Shown: piece after piece, positions 11,481 to 22,984 of the stretch
Position numbering within the stretch: position 1 is the stretch's first letter
Layout of the letters: each line of letters begins with the position of its first letter
From: Hedera helix
Lineage: Eukaryota > Streptophyta > Magnoliopsida > Apiales > Araliaceae
Reading direction: 5' to 3'
Assembly (NCBI GenBank): GCA_947179155.2
Contig: OX359278.1
Location: forward strand, 25,925,797 to 25,989,796
DNA: 64,000 nucleotides
Notes under the pieces: generated by a model
Databases searched by the model: none
What the model was told of the DNA's origin: nothing
The model's input: the letters and a program-made list of their open reading frames with translations, nothing else
Program-made: the position numbers and the translations under genes

Positions 11481-13396
11481 TGATGTTTCACATAACATAT
11501 CAAGTTTGATTAACAAGTTTATTCAAGTATGCACGAAAGACCAGTTAAAATTTTATATTATATGCATAACTTAATAAAGTCATGTTCTTAAGAAAGAGTA
11601 ACAAAATGATTAAGAGTCATGCATATGCTTAAGAACAAAGGCAATACCATTTAGTTTGTCTAACGATTATTTTAATGATAAAGTATATATGGGAAACTTT
11701 GCTTTGACCAAAGAAAACAAAGATTTGAACAAATGAATAAGACGGATACTAGAAGACAAAACTATCACTGTCAAAGTCAAAGTCAGACACTGCAAAGTCT
11801 TTATTTGAGATTTATTGTACAAGGACTTAAAATAGAATGATCAAACTTGTTAGGTTGATTTTTGAACTGATGTTATGTATAGATTGATAAGGTCAGATCG
11901 TTCGTAGAGTTACTCTACCTGTTCGTAAAGTTTTTATTGACCGAAGAGTAAGTCTTGAGATAGTAGTGATCATGAACAACAAAATCAGTTCTTTGAAGAA
12001 CACAAGACAAAGATCGTAAAGTCTCTATTAACTGTAGAGCAAGTCCCAAGCTCATATGGCAGCAGTCAGGATCGTCAAGCAAATACGTAAGCTAGTTGAG
12101 CAATCGTAGAACAAGTCATGAAGCTACCTAAGTAATAGTGAAGCATCATAGAATACCTCTGCCTAAATCGTAATGTGAAAGTTGTTAGCAGAACACACTA
12201 GTATTTCGTAAAACAGCAAAATTATCTAAGTATTAAAGTCAGAAACAGTCTACTATCAGGAACGTAGAGTTGTATTCAGAATCTTAAAGCTGCTATCAGA
12301 GTCGACATTGGAGCTGAAAAAGTTGTTGAAAGAAGTTCACAGAGTCTGCTCCAGCATCGTAGAGCACAGTTCATAGAGCAGGTCTTAGAACATCTCACTG
12401 ACTTGGAGAAAGACATTCATAGAGTTAAGAACGTTGAGTATTCTATATCAGACTCTACGTTATTCATCAAACTCAAAGAACAAGTCAAGATCGAAGACAT
12501 TGTCAAAACGGTTATAAGTTTGACAAGTACAAAGTATTGCAGAGCATAAGAATGTAGATTTCAATAATGTTTCTCACCATCTTCAAAATGCAGAAAGGAA
12601 GATCTGAAAGACTGCACTGTAGAAGGTATGTCACCTCAGTTCAGAGGTAGGTGAGAACTACTGAATGATGGGATATACTAGGTCCAGAAGAAAGTATATT
12701 ATCTACCCCCCAAAGTTAAAAGAGCATTAAATGCTCCAACGAAACTCTTCAACGGAACAATTTCTAAAGAGCTATAAAAACCTATGAGGATTTAAATCCA
12801 AATACGAATAACGCAAGTACAAAGCCAAACCTTTGCAAAAGCAAAACGAAGAAATCTACTCTACGAACACAAGAAGAAAAAGTACTTGTTGAACGCTGCT
12901 AAGTACCAGAAGCCAAGCATCATTGCAAAGCTTAGCAGCACCTAAAACTCAATCAACAATCAGTTGTGATTCACTTGATCTGTGTGATCATTATACCAAG
13001 TCAAAGTAACTTGAAGAGGTCTAAGTGTCATAGACTAAGTGTCTGAATATTTCAAGACTATGTGGCTTGAAGGAATCTAAGTGATTCAGTTGTAATATGG
13101 TCTGAGTGACCTTGTCCTTAGTGGATTATTAAAGTAAAAGAGTGGACTATAAGCGTTGATACTCCGAACCACTTAAAACATCTTATGCTATTTATTTTCA
13201 TCATTTGTATTCTGCCATAAAATGTTATTAACTATTATATCTGTCAGTGACAAATTCTCATAAATAGAATCAAGTTTTCAGTAAAACTTTAAGGGGGATT
13301 TTACACTAATATTCTATTGTACTAAATTAATTGAATAAATTAATTATCTTAAAATTGATCTATTAAATGAATAAAACTTTTTAGAGATCTATTCAA

Positions 13397-13415
13397 CCCC
13401 CCCCCCCCCCCCCCC
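13397..13415 (+). repeat. C homopolymer near the LTR end (19 C)
   Basis: Nineteen consecutive C lie about 35 bp before the LTR end. The equivalent tract is shorter in the two LTRs of the 17086-28623 element (about 20094-20106 and 28582-28588), so it varies in length between copies of the same position. Confidence 0.9.
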
Positions 13416-13451
13416 TCTCGATCTCCTATTGTGCCTCTGGAAAACAACAAG

Positions 13452-13464
13452 TGGTATTAGAGCC
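13452..13464 (+). promoter_or_regulatory. Primer binding site (tRNA-iMet type, degenerate)
   Basis: TGGTATTAGAGCC begins two bases after the LTR end. It matches the plant initiator tRNA-Met PBS (TGGTATCAGAGC) except for one C-to-T change. It primes minus-strand synthesis and fixes the LTR boundary and the + orientation. Confidence 0.88.
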
Positions 13465-13506
13465 AATTCTCACAAATATAAAGTTTAAACACTTTGAGTT
13501 GATCAG

Positions 13507-14230
13507 ATGATACACATTAAAACTGGTTCTAAATTTAGTTGTAGAAATGAATTAATCTTTCCTTATATGGAAGAATATGCTAATGGGGAGGTTGATCTGC
13601 AAGAGTATCTGGTTGGCATAGATGCATATCTGAATGATGTCAGAACTAATGGTTCATGCATTCAAACAAAGCTAACTCCCACCTATGATGATACAAACGA
13701 AATAATGTTCAATCACAGAGCTGAAAGGTCATGGAGTGAAACATAAAGTAGTTTTAGTTCAGATTCAAGTAATGAAGAACTTCATATAGACAAACTCAGC
13801 CTAATGGCCATAGTAGAAAAATCACGCAAATCCACTGATCGTTGAGAATTTGACTTAAGTAAGGTATTTGATTTTAACTCTTCTAATATAGATATTGATG
13901 ATCTCATAACTTCTTTACAAGATATAACTAAAGATCTGTATCAATATATAAAATCATTTAGAGTTCTATCGAAGGACTATTCTCTTCTTTAAGAGAAAAA
14001 AGAGAAAGCTGTTGTAGAGTTGGATATTGCTTTACAAAGAGCAACCTCTTTTGCCAACCTTAAGGCTGAGAATGCTCACTTAAGAAAAATGATTAGAATA
14101 AATACTCAAAGAGAGTTAACTCTAACCTCCAAGATAAAAGATCTAGAGAAAAAAATATCACTATGGAATCGTTCTTCTGTATCTATGGATTCATTTATTG
14201 AAAGTCAGTCTCTAAAAAGTCAGGTTTAGA
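13507..14230 (+). pseudogene. Degenerate Sirevirus gag, N-terminal and coiled-coil part
   Basis: Frame 1 is broken by stops but reads as one protein in two main pieces (13507-13746 and 14020-14229). The middle contains an acidic/serine stretch followed by LSLMAIVEKSRKSTDR, typical of the gag linker in this clade, then a predicted coiled coil rich in Leu, Lys and Glu (about 14010-14200). Compared with the gag of the 43580-54610 element, most of the capsid-like N-terminal domain is missing. No functional product is expected. Confidence 0.65.
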
Positions 14231-14500
14231 ATTTGAAAAGTCTACATCAGTTTTAAATATGGTTAATAACAATAATGAGGCATGTAAGTTAAATAAAAAT
14301 ATTTTATTTGTGAAATCCACAAAGACCTCTGAATCAATTATTCAAAGAAGTTCAAAATCTACATATCAGATTATTGTTCCAAAAAATAATAAGGTCACAT
14401 ACTGGTCTTGATTTTGTGAAACTAAAGAGTAAGTCAGAGTCTACGGTCATGAATAAAAAAAATCGTAGAGTTAAGCAAGACTCCATCTACAAATCGACCA

Positions 14501-14938
14501 ATGATAAATAGTAGAACTAGCTATTACTCTACGAAACCACAAAATCCTAAAACAGGTTGGTGGCAGAAGAAATTGAAGTCAAAAAGAATAACTAGATATA
14601 AGAATCGAACACAAGAGTTTCAAGTAAGAAAATTCAACGATATTAAATCATCCATACATAATGATAAATGTTATATATGTCATGATTATGATTATAATTC
14701 TGCAATGTGTTATAATCCATCAGTTTATAAGAAAGTCAAAGTCGAACAAATTTGGGTACCTAAATGCATTAACATAAAAGGACTTAAGCTAGTCTGGGTA
14801 CCAACATAAAGAATAACTCATTTTGCAGGAACCTAGCTCCACTGAATCCATTTGGTATCTAGATAGTGGATGTTTAAGACATATGATAGGAAACAAGACT
14901 CTTCTGTCAAACTTCAAATAGAAAGATCCACCTATTAT
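14501..14938 (+). pseudogene. Degenerate Sirevirus nucleocapsid knuckle and protease start
   Basis: A basic segment leads to CYICHDYDYNSAMC, which has CX2CX4-X-X4C spacing with Tyr where the zinc-knuckle His should be. Next comes the WVPK stretch that joins gag to protease, and in another frame SIWYLDSGC at 14847-14873 with the aspartic protease DSG. Homology stops at 14938 at the CACTA terminus. The changed knuckle, the frameshift and several stops show decay. Confidence 0.7.
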
Positions 14939-15480
14939 CACTACCAAAATTTTGGGCATCTGAGACGGAAATATCCGTCTCAAAAAAGACAGTTTTCATC
15001 TCAAAATTGATTTTGAGACAGATTTTGTCTATCTCAAAAGTCGTGTCAATAAGTCACATCGCTAATTCCATCTGACTCAAAATCCGTCGTAAAAAAAAAA
15101 AATTAAACGGATTTTTTCCTTCTCAAACAAAATTTAAAATCGAATATTTCCGTCTCGGATTGCCTTAAATTCGTCTCAAATTAACCCACGGGGAGCTACA
15201 TTTTGAAATTGCTTATATCCGCCTCAATTTTGGTGGAAAACATTGGCGCCATTTTTTTTAACGAACATAATTTGAGACGGAAAATGCTATCTCTAATCCG
15301 TTTTTAAATAGTTTTGGCATGAAAAAAATATATTTGAAATGCTTTATTTTCGTATCTAATACATCTCAAACATTATTAGCAATGAAAAAAAATTGTTTCA
15401 AATTTAGTCTCCAAATCCGTCTCGGAATTAAAAATATATTTTTGTCAAAAAATTTTATTTTTTATAATTTTTCATACCCA
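14939..15480 (+). mobile_element. CACTA (En/Spm-like) transposon terminus
   Basis: The sequence from 14939 starts CACTACCAAAATTTTGGGC, a typical CACTA inverted-repeat end. It interrupts the Sirevirus protease, and TAT at 14936-14938 could be one copy of a 3-bp target duplication. Behind it come many subterminal copies of GAGACGG / CCGTCTCAAA in both orientations to about 15430, the usual binding region for the transposase. I did not find the opposite end (ending in TAGTG) in the window, so the element's extent is unknown. Confidence 0.72.
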
Positions 15481-15713
15481 AACAATTTTAATACTTAAAC
15501 TTAATAAAATAAAACATGATTAAAACACAATAGTATTGTTGCAACTATCATTAATTACACATCAATTATGTACGTTACAATGTTAACATTCTATGAAATA
15601 TTACAAACTAATAGTTTAAATCAACTCTTCAAAATCTAACATATACATCACAATCACCATCATCGGCAATAACAACTAGCAACTAAAAATGAAAAGTTTT
15701 TTGAAATATGTTG

Positions 15714-15923
15714 TCCTACAGATTTACCAAAACTGTTAGGCCTTAAAATGTATCCGGAATGTCTCCTGTTAAATTATATCTGGAATGTCTCCTTGAAATA
15801 TGTTGCCCTCCTGAATGCACCAACACCAATTCCTCCCCTCAAATAGATCTTCCTTGCCATTGATGCTAAGCTCCTTGAAAGTACCAGTCTTGACTATATA
15901 TCGGTCCAATATGGCAGCTCCAT
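15714..15923 (-). pseudogene. Ribosomal protein S19 (eS19) pseudogene, 3' exon
   Basis: On the minus strand a splice acceptor (CAACAG) is followed at 15923 by the S19 exon beginning MELP.WTDI. After a small insertion that shifts the frame come VKTGTFKEL, an internal deletion of about 12 codons, and MARKIYLRGGIGVGAF in a different frame. A foreign stretch and a last recognisable block RPNSFGKSVG (S19 RPPHFCKSSG) at about 15714-15744 follow. S19 is a small-subunit ribosomal protein. The matching upstream exon is at 29017-29082, the two being separated by an 11.5 kb retrotransposon inside the intron. The frame breaks rule out a working gene. Confidence 0.8.
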
Positions 15924-17085
15924 CTGTTGAAAATTGTGTAGCAAACATTAAGATCAAAACCAACAGATCCACTATAATCAATAACAAAAGTCAAGACAAT
16001 GTCATAATAAAGTATGTTAGTTTGCTTGTGTTTATTTACACAAGTATATTCAGACTAATTGTGTATCTGCATAGATGTTACTAACAAAAATATACCGAGT
16101 ACCAAGAAATAGTTACATGTATTGTTAAGTCAATAGGTTACGCCTCAACTTAACTGGAAGCTCAGACAATATAAAGAACAAGTGGCATTGCTCTCATAAT
16201 AGGTATTTAGCTCGAGTTTATGAGCATCTAATCCAACTCATTCACACACAAAAAAAGACCGTGATGTCCTCTCTGTTGTCAAATATCATACATCGAACTA
16301 GAATAACAATTTAAATGACAATATATTTGAACATACTGTAGTGTTAGTACTGTTATAAAATTTTCCAAGACAAGGCTAAAAAACATTTTGAACATCATTT
16401 GTAGAGGAACATGGTAGATCGTGAACAATATACGTTGCAACAATAATTGACAACAGTACACATTGCTTCTTATGGAATAAATTTTAAAATAAAGATAGTT
16501 GGATCCCTTAATAGGGAGAGAATTAAGACTAAAGTGTCAAGCAGTGAAAGAAATCCTTAGTATATATAAGTTATACAAGAATTATGATCAATCAATATAT
16601 ACAAAAACATACTCCCAAACAACAAAAATTTCCATATATAGTAGGAATAGAACTCATTTCAGAAAGTAATCGAGAAGCAAAAAAATGAGTACCAGTAGTA
16701 AAGACTCTAATTTTCAAGAATAAATACTTAAATAAGTGAGAGATATGACATAAAAATGAGTAAACCAAAAGCATACTAAAGCAAAATACTAAAAAACTAG
16801 CCCAAGGATTACTATAAATTATGCTACAGACTTAAAAACACAAAGGAGTAGCATTAAATAAAATTCTCAATAGATGTGTTTTGAAATTTGAAATCAGTCC
16901 AAACATTAATAGCACCCACCCCAACCGGCCAGCCAAACCTTCATTCTCTGGGGACTAAAGTGATCTCCTATGTGAAAATAAAGTGGATTAGCTTAAATGC
17001 CTCAGCTGAATACCCCAACTCCATTCAAACACTCTTGCTGATCTTAAAAAATAAGCTGTGAATGATACAATATTTAAATAGATTA
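15924..17085. other. Intron remnant of the S19 pseudogene; nothing else seen
   Basis: AT-rich sequence between the S19 3' exon and the left end of the 17086-28623 retrotransposon. By position it is the 3' part of the pseudogene intron. Its other part is 28624-29016. No exon, RNA gene or element ends were recognised. Confidence 0.55.
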
Positions 17086-20000
17086 TGTTGATTGATGTTT
17101 TGATTTGATGATGATAATTGTTGTGCAAAAAGGATTGTGGTAAATGTGCTTATATGGCTGATTGTCAATGTGTTTCTGAAAGTGTGCGTATGTGTAAATG
17201 TGATTATGTGCTTACTTAATTATGTGCATAGATGTTCTAAATGTGCTTATGTGTTTACTTGATTCTGTGCGTGAATGTTCTGAAAGTGCCTATGTGATTA
17301 TGTGACAAAGTGATTATATGTCAATCTAATTATAAGCTTACATTGTCATGTGTGTATGATATATATTCTATTTCAATACTTTGATTTACACACTTGTATA
17401 ACACAATATGATCTTGTTGTAAACCATCTGCTGTCCATTAAAGAGAATGAAAGTTATCTGGTTAAAATGTTGTAAAGTCCTTTTAAAGATATATGTGTAC
17501 AAAGGACTTAGATTATAAAGATCAGAAATGTTAGGTTGATCTTTCAATAGAAGTCACTTTGCATAAATGATGTAAGCAGAGCAGCTTAAGAATGAATCAT
17601 TGTTGTATTTGTATTTCAGAGTCTGAAAAAATCCTTTCAATTTGTAATGATATAATAATGTAAGAAAGGATTTAGTTAGAAAAGATCAAATCTGTTAGGT
17701 TGATCAGTCTATATGATCGTAGAATGAACTCTACGATTCCAAGCAAAGAAAACTCAACGATTCGGCATGTTCGTACAGTGAAAGGTACGACTCTCAGCCC
17801 GGATGACTCTACGATCATCAAAGAGGAACATACGTGCAAGAAGTCTACAGAGTATTCATGCAAAATCAAATAACTGATCAAGCACTAATCGTAGAGCCGA
17901 ACTCTACGATCGTCGAACAGACAGCGAAGCAAGCCTGCAGATAACACTGAGCCAGAGAAGAAGTATACTCTACGATACACACTCTCTAGCAAAATCGTAG
18001 AGTAAACTTGCTGAGCAAGTTTTCAAGGACTGGAATATGCACAGATAGAAGAAGTCATTAAGTGGAACAGCATAATGAGGCAATGCAGTATATTGATCTA
18101 GATATGGAACAATCGTTGAGTAGAATCAAAGGATGTGCTAACAGACTGCAACTCAACGATTCCAATAAGAAGCACTACAGTCAACGAACTCTACGATTTG
18201 ATCAGACCCATCGTAGAACGAGATCAGCAGCTTCATGACTTGCACAGGAAGACAAGCTCATAGAACGAAACCAAAGCAAAACACTGCAAGCACAAACTCT
18301 GTGACCTGACCAGAACAGCAAGGTCGCAGAGTAAGAGAAAAGATCATTCTAACTCAACGTTTCACTTGACAGTCATTCATGGGGTTGAGTTCGCAGGATC
18401 AAAGTGGACTGTCTATCACTCAACGAATTCATCAAGCAGGACAAAGCTAGCATGCTATCAGAATGGCTATATGATGAAAGAAAGAAGAGTATACTCCTCG
18501 CCCAAACTAAAGAAAGATTAAGTGCTGTCAAGATACAGATGCATGTCAGAGACATAGTAGACGTTGTGCTCAAACGACTATAAGTCAGGAACCCACTACT
18601 CAGGAAAATGGTGAATAAGGTCAGACTAATGGGACATCTCTGAATGCAGCAGAACAGCTGATTCTTAAAGTCAAGGAAAAACATTTATTGATGAATCAGT
18701 ATATTAACTAGCAAAGAATATAATAATCTTTGCTGAACAACTCTGAGAAAGCAACGGCTATAAATTCAGAGAAAGCAGAGCTACAGGTTAACATATCAGA
18801 ACATGTCAGAAAAGCACTGACACAAGCGGCAAGAAAGTCAACATTGAAGATATTAAGGATCTGCACAAGGCCAAATAAAACCAACGGGATTTCTTTCAAA
18901 CGGTAATATATGCTCAGAGATATAAAGGCCTAAAATGAGATATAGAAGGGTGGTTGTTAAAAAGTCAGAAAATATACAAGAGAGATGAGAGAAGACAACA
19001 ACCAATCGTAGAGTGAAATAGAATGAATATGCTGAAGGACTCTACGATCCATCAGAACACTAACACTGAATTGAGAGAAACATAGAGATGTATAATTCTA
19101 TTACAAGAGAAGTGTTCAGAGCTGCTAGGCACATGGAAGGGAGAAGCTTAAATGCCAACTTGATACATACATGGTAGCAACTGAGTACTAAATGGAAGGA
19201 GCATCACAGTCATCTCAGAAGCCCATCTCGAGAAGCAATAAACTGTCTATGATAAGAAGGAACAACTGAGTATCAAAATGAAGAAGCATCACAGTCATCT
19301 CAGGAGTTCATCTCGAGGAGCTCTCAAGTACCAAAGGAGCTGAAATACAAAAGCCTAGCAACACATTTGGTGATCTTGAGTAGTTGCTGAATATAAGAAA
19401 GAAGGAGAATATCAACGACAAACATCAGCAGCATTCAATGATGGATCACAAGCAGCTGCTAAGTACCAGAAGATAAAGAAGATCAAAGTTTATCTTAGCA
19501 GCACAACCCAACAAGCATTCAACACACAAGAGAGGGTCAAAGGATCCTTGCCCGAATGGCTAAAAAGAAATCAAGTCTGCTGGACTTGTTGAGTACCGAA
19601 GGGTACAAGAGATTCTAAGTCTGCTGGACTTAGTCTACAGTCCAAAGCTGCTAGCTTTGATGAGGGCAAGAGTGTCCTAGTCTTAATGTGACTAAAGGAA
19701 CCAAAGCTGCTAGCTTTGATGAGGGCGAGAGTGTCCTAGTCCGGAGGACTAAACCTTAGTGGATTTCCTACTGTCATGTAGAAGAGTGGAGTAGGAGTTA
19801 TTCAGTCTCCGAACCACTTAAAACTCTCTGGTGTCATTTTACTTTCAGTCTTTCACATTCTGTCTTATATATGTATATATATATATATACACATGACTGT
19901 GAATTAGTTTACTTAACAAATGACTTTCTTCAATATAAACTTAAACTCAACAGAGAAGTTTTACAAATCTTTAAGGGGTGTTTTTCAAACTAAAATTCCG

Positions 20001-20140
20001 CTATGTAAACAAATATTATTTAAGTTTATTAATTGCTATTAAATCTTTGAACTTAATCTTAAACTTAAAAAGTTTCTAAGAGATCTATTCAACCCCCCCC
20101 CCCCCCTTCTAGATCACTTGTGTGCCTCTGGGAACTAACA
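17086..20140 (+). repeat. 5' LTR of the non-autonomous Sirevirus-like element
   Basis: It starts TGTTGATTG and ends GGGAACTAACA. It contains many copies of ATCGTAGAG/CTCTACGAT and the variant CTCAACGAT, including stem-loop pairs at 17716-17737 (8-bp arms, 6-nt loop) and 17888-17910 (9-bp arms, 5-nt loop). An AT microsatellite lies near 19870, and a C tract near 20094. Confidence 0.93.
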
Positions 20141-20141
20141 A

Positions 20142-20154
20142 TTGGTATCAGAGC
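20142..20154 (+). promoter_or_regulatory. Primer binding site (tRNA-iMet)
   Basis: TTGGTATCAGAGC lies immediately inside the 5' LTR and matches the initiator tRNA-Met primer site. The following leader, including GAGTAGATC and an ATGGCACT at about 20197, parallels the gag start of the related element at 53082, but no gag frame continues from it. Confidence 0.92.
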
Positions 20155-22984
20155 AGGTTCTCAAGAACTTTTAAAGCTACGCTTTGAGTAGATCCTATGG
20201 CACTAGCAAATTTCTGTTTTTGAGTTTAAGAATTGAAGTAAAACACTTCGTATGAACAAGCTTACAAATCAATGTATCTTTTCTCGCAGGTACAATTTTA
20301 AATGATTGATCAGTGACACACTATCTGATGCTGTTATACATTGCCATTATTCTCTCTAAGACAACTTCAGATGATCTCAGCAAAGAAGCTATTGAGTAAT
20401 CCTTCTAAATTAAACTGATGCTGCAAAATGAAGAAATCAAATATGTTCTGCGAATAAGAATTATAAATTGATTCACTCGAGGAATACAATAACGTGTATC
20501 TCTGCTCTCAAACAAACGGGAAGTTCAAATCTTGATGCCAAAGGACACCGGATCCTATTCTTCTCAAAGGAAGCATCACTATGCCAAGCTCTAACAAATC
20601 TACTTCTCACCGGTTTGAAAGTCTGTAGCAGAAGCAAGTCCAACAGAAATCTTTGCTTATGTTGTTAATGTCAGCAGCTGAAATCAGTCTCGAATTTATA
20701 TATTCACTCGATGGGCTTAGCATTAAGCTTTCCGATAAGCTTAAGGACTTATATTCTAAGAATCTTATCTGAAGATGTGCGTCAAAGGAAGTGCTTCATT
20801 CATCCGAGAACGGCATCAAGAGTTTTGTCAAGATACAATTTTATGGTAATAAATGATAAAATCCACAGGCAGCATTTCTCATTTCTTCTAGTGGATGATC
20901 TCTAGCTTGACTGGTTTGTTAAAGAAATTCATTTCAAAAATTCTTCAATGGTCTTTTGGAACTACTTCTCTGAAATTGGGAGGTAGATCTAATTACAGTT
21001 GTATACTTCACTGCAATATCCTTGGTAATGAGTTTTTCAAAGTCATTTCCCTAAATCACAGATATCAGGCCCGAGACCTGGAAATCAACTCAGCACGAAT
21101 GAATGGACCTATATGTTTATCTATGATCACCGGATCTAAGAATCATTTTGCAGATCATTAAAGATCAAGAAGAGTTGAAGAATCTCTCATTCATGTACAA
21201 AGCAGCTCTTAAAATGAAGAAGTCCTTACCAGACACACCATGCGTACATGCTCAGACTTTAAAGGCAAATACTCCTAGTGTCAAAATTCTTCAAAACCAA
21301 CTATGAATGAGAAGGGTGAGGAGATCAAGGCAGAAAGGAGTAATCACGAATGATTTACTCTAAGATTCAGAAATCACCCTTAAATCTGTGAAAAGAGGAA
21401 AAGTTCATCTCAAAGAAAAGTTCACTCATAACCTTTGGCAGCAGGCTCTCCAACTTCAAATGCAACAGAAGAAGCTCTAAGCTTGAAATGGTTGAAGATT
21501 TATTTGCTTAATTCTATGAAGAAGTCAGCGCTATAAAATGCTAAACATAAAGTCTCTTGATAAGCATGCATACTCACAAATCATTCTGGATGAAGATAAT
21601 TCAAGCAGATCAACAGGAAGGAAACAATGCCACAGCCTCAAGAAGAAAGCTCAACGATATAAAGAAGGATATCTCAAGAAAGCCAATCTTTGATAGATTG
21701 AGTGAAGTCTGAATACTGATGCATGAAGAAGATTTGAATCTTGGGATTCTCTAGAAGAGAAAGAAGCTGGTCATAAAAAGAGGCATCTGTTAGTCTTTAC
21801 CTCACCTATTGATTTAGTGAATCTTGTTGGAACTATTGTCTCTAATATCATGGTGAGATAAAAAGATCACTCAAGTAAGAAGAAAGTTCATCTCACAAAG
21901 AAGGATCGTAGAGTATGACAGGCTATCGCAGAATAAGGCTCAAGAATGTAGAGTTGTCTCCTCGTCATAAAGCTCAAGATCGTAGAGTCAACACAGTCAG
22001 TCACTCTACGACTCTCTACAACCAGTCTACAAAACCTGCTAATCAAAGAGCAACCTCTACATGATAACTAGAGTCATGACAACGATCCTTACAAAGTCCT
22101 TTCAGAAAGCTGTCATTGAGCTGTCAATCAGGCTTAACAAAGATCTATGAGTTCATCTAAAGTCTCTAGTCTTAACAACAGATCGTAGAGTAGTTCAGAT
22201 CATAACTCTACGAGTGCACTTCAGGAAAGATCGTAGCAAAGCCAAGTTGTGGAGAAATAAAGCAAGCTCAGAAGTACAAAAACCATCAGAAGACAAGTTG
22301 GGTTAATTATTGTCAACACTACTTCTACAGAAGGAAAGCAGAAGGTAAATCTATTCTTCTTTGGAATACCTTTCTCATTCCAGTCACAAAGTCCCAAAAC
22401 AATGTGATTGATGAACCAAATGCACTTATCTCTCATGTCATAATCTCTAAATTCTATGACTGATAACTGAGCAAGCCCTATCATCCCAAATCGTAGAGTA
22501 ACCATAATCATCTTTCTGATCGTAGAACATTTTTGACTCTATGTTTGCATCACTTAACATATATCTTTCACATAAACTCCTTCATAGCCTATTACCAGCA
22601 TACAGTTCAAAACATCAGTTATCAAGGTCATCTTTTGAAGGATGATGATTGAGTGTCGTGCAGCCAACACTACGAACTGTTTAAGCTTACTAAACAGAGA
22701 GAATGAACAACACGCCCTCCAAACTCAAGTGGGTTAGAATACTTGAGATGCTTCAGTTATGGAAAATACAAAAGTTAAGCCCACGTCCCACATATGAGTA
22801 TCTGTCACGTGTTCCCTACAAATATAAGAGGGAACTAGCATAAGTCATGTTTCAAACTGACAATAGTCTTTTCCCATCAGTTGTCAATACCCATTCTCCC
22901 AAAAATCATCAAAACCCTAGAAATCGAAAACCTCTTCTAAAATCGATATCTCTCCTTGTGCCCTTCCCAAGTCAGATTAATCTC
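20155..22984 (+). other. Internal region with no recognisable gag-pol
   Basis: This 2.8 kb fills the place where gag and pol sit in autonomous relatives. Only short frames occur (for example 20468-20668 and 20895-21161), and none shows an RT, integrase, protease or zinc-knuckle motif. Several TCGTAGAGT/ACTCTACGA motifs occur at 21900-22520. It may be packaging or leader sequence, or scrambled remains of coding DNA. Confidence 0.65.

Larger units (their letters stand above)
11480..14938 (+). mobile_element. Degenerate Sirevirus-type copia element, 5' part
   Basis: It consists of one LTR ending at 13449, a PBS, gag remnants and the start of protease, and is cut off at 14939 by a CACTA-like terminus. 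The LTR shares landmarks with the two other Sirevirus-like elements here: a GTTAGGTTGAT block at about 11850, scattered TCGTAGAGT motifs, the GATCTATTCAACCCC tract and GTGCCTCTGG near its end. The left boundary is not clear; 11480 is a guess from where LTR-like sequence appears to begin. The rest of pol is not in the window. Many stops and at least one frameshift show it is old. Confidence 0.72.

Noticed and set aside
17672..18899. Minus-strand ORFs repeated at 26141-27368
   Set aside because: They are duplicated only because they lie in the two LTRs of one element; no coding signature.
20142..20154. tRNA-like sequences next to LTRs
   Set aside because: They are primer binding sites complementary to a tRNA 3' end, not tRNA genes; no cloverleaf is present.
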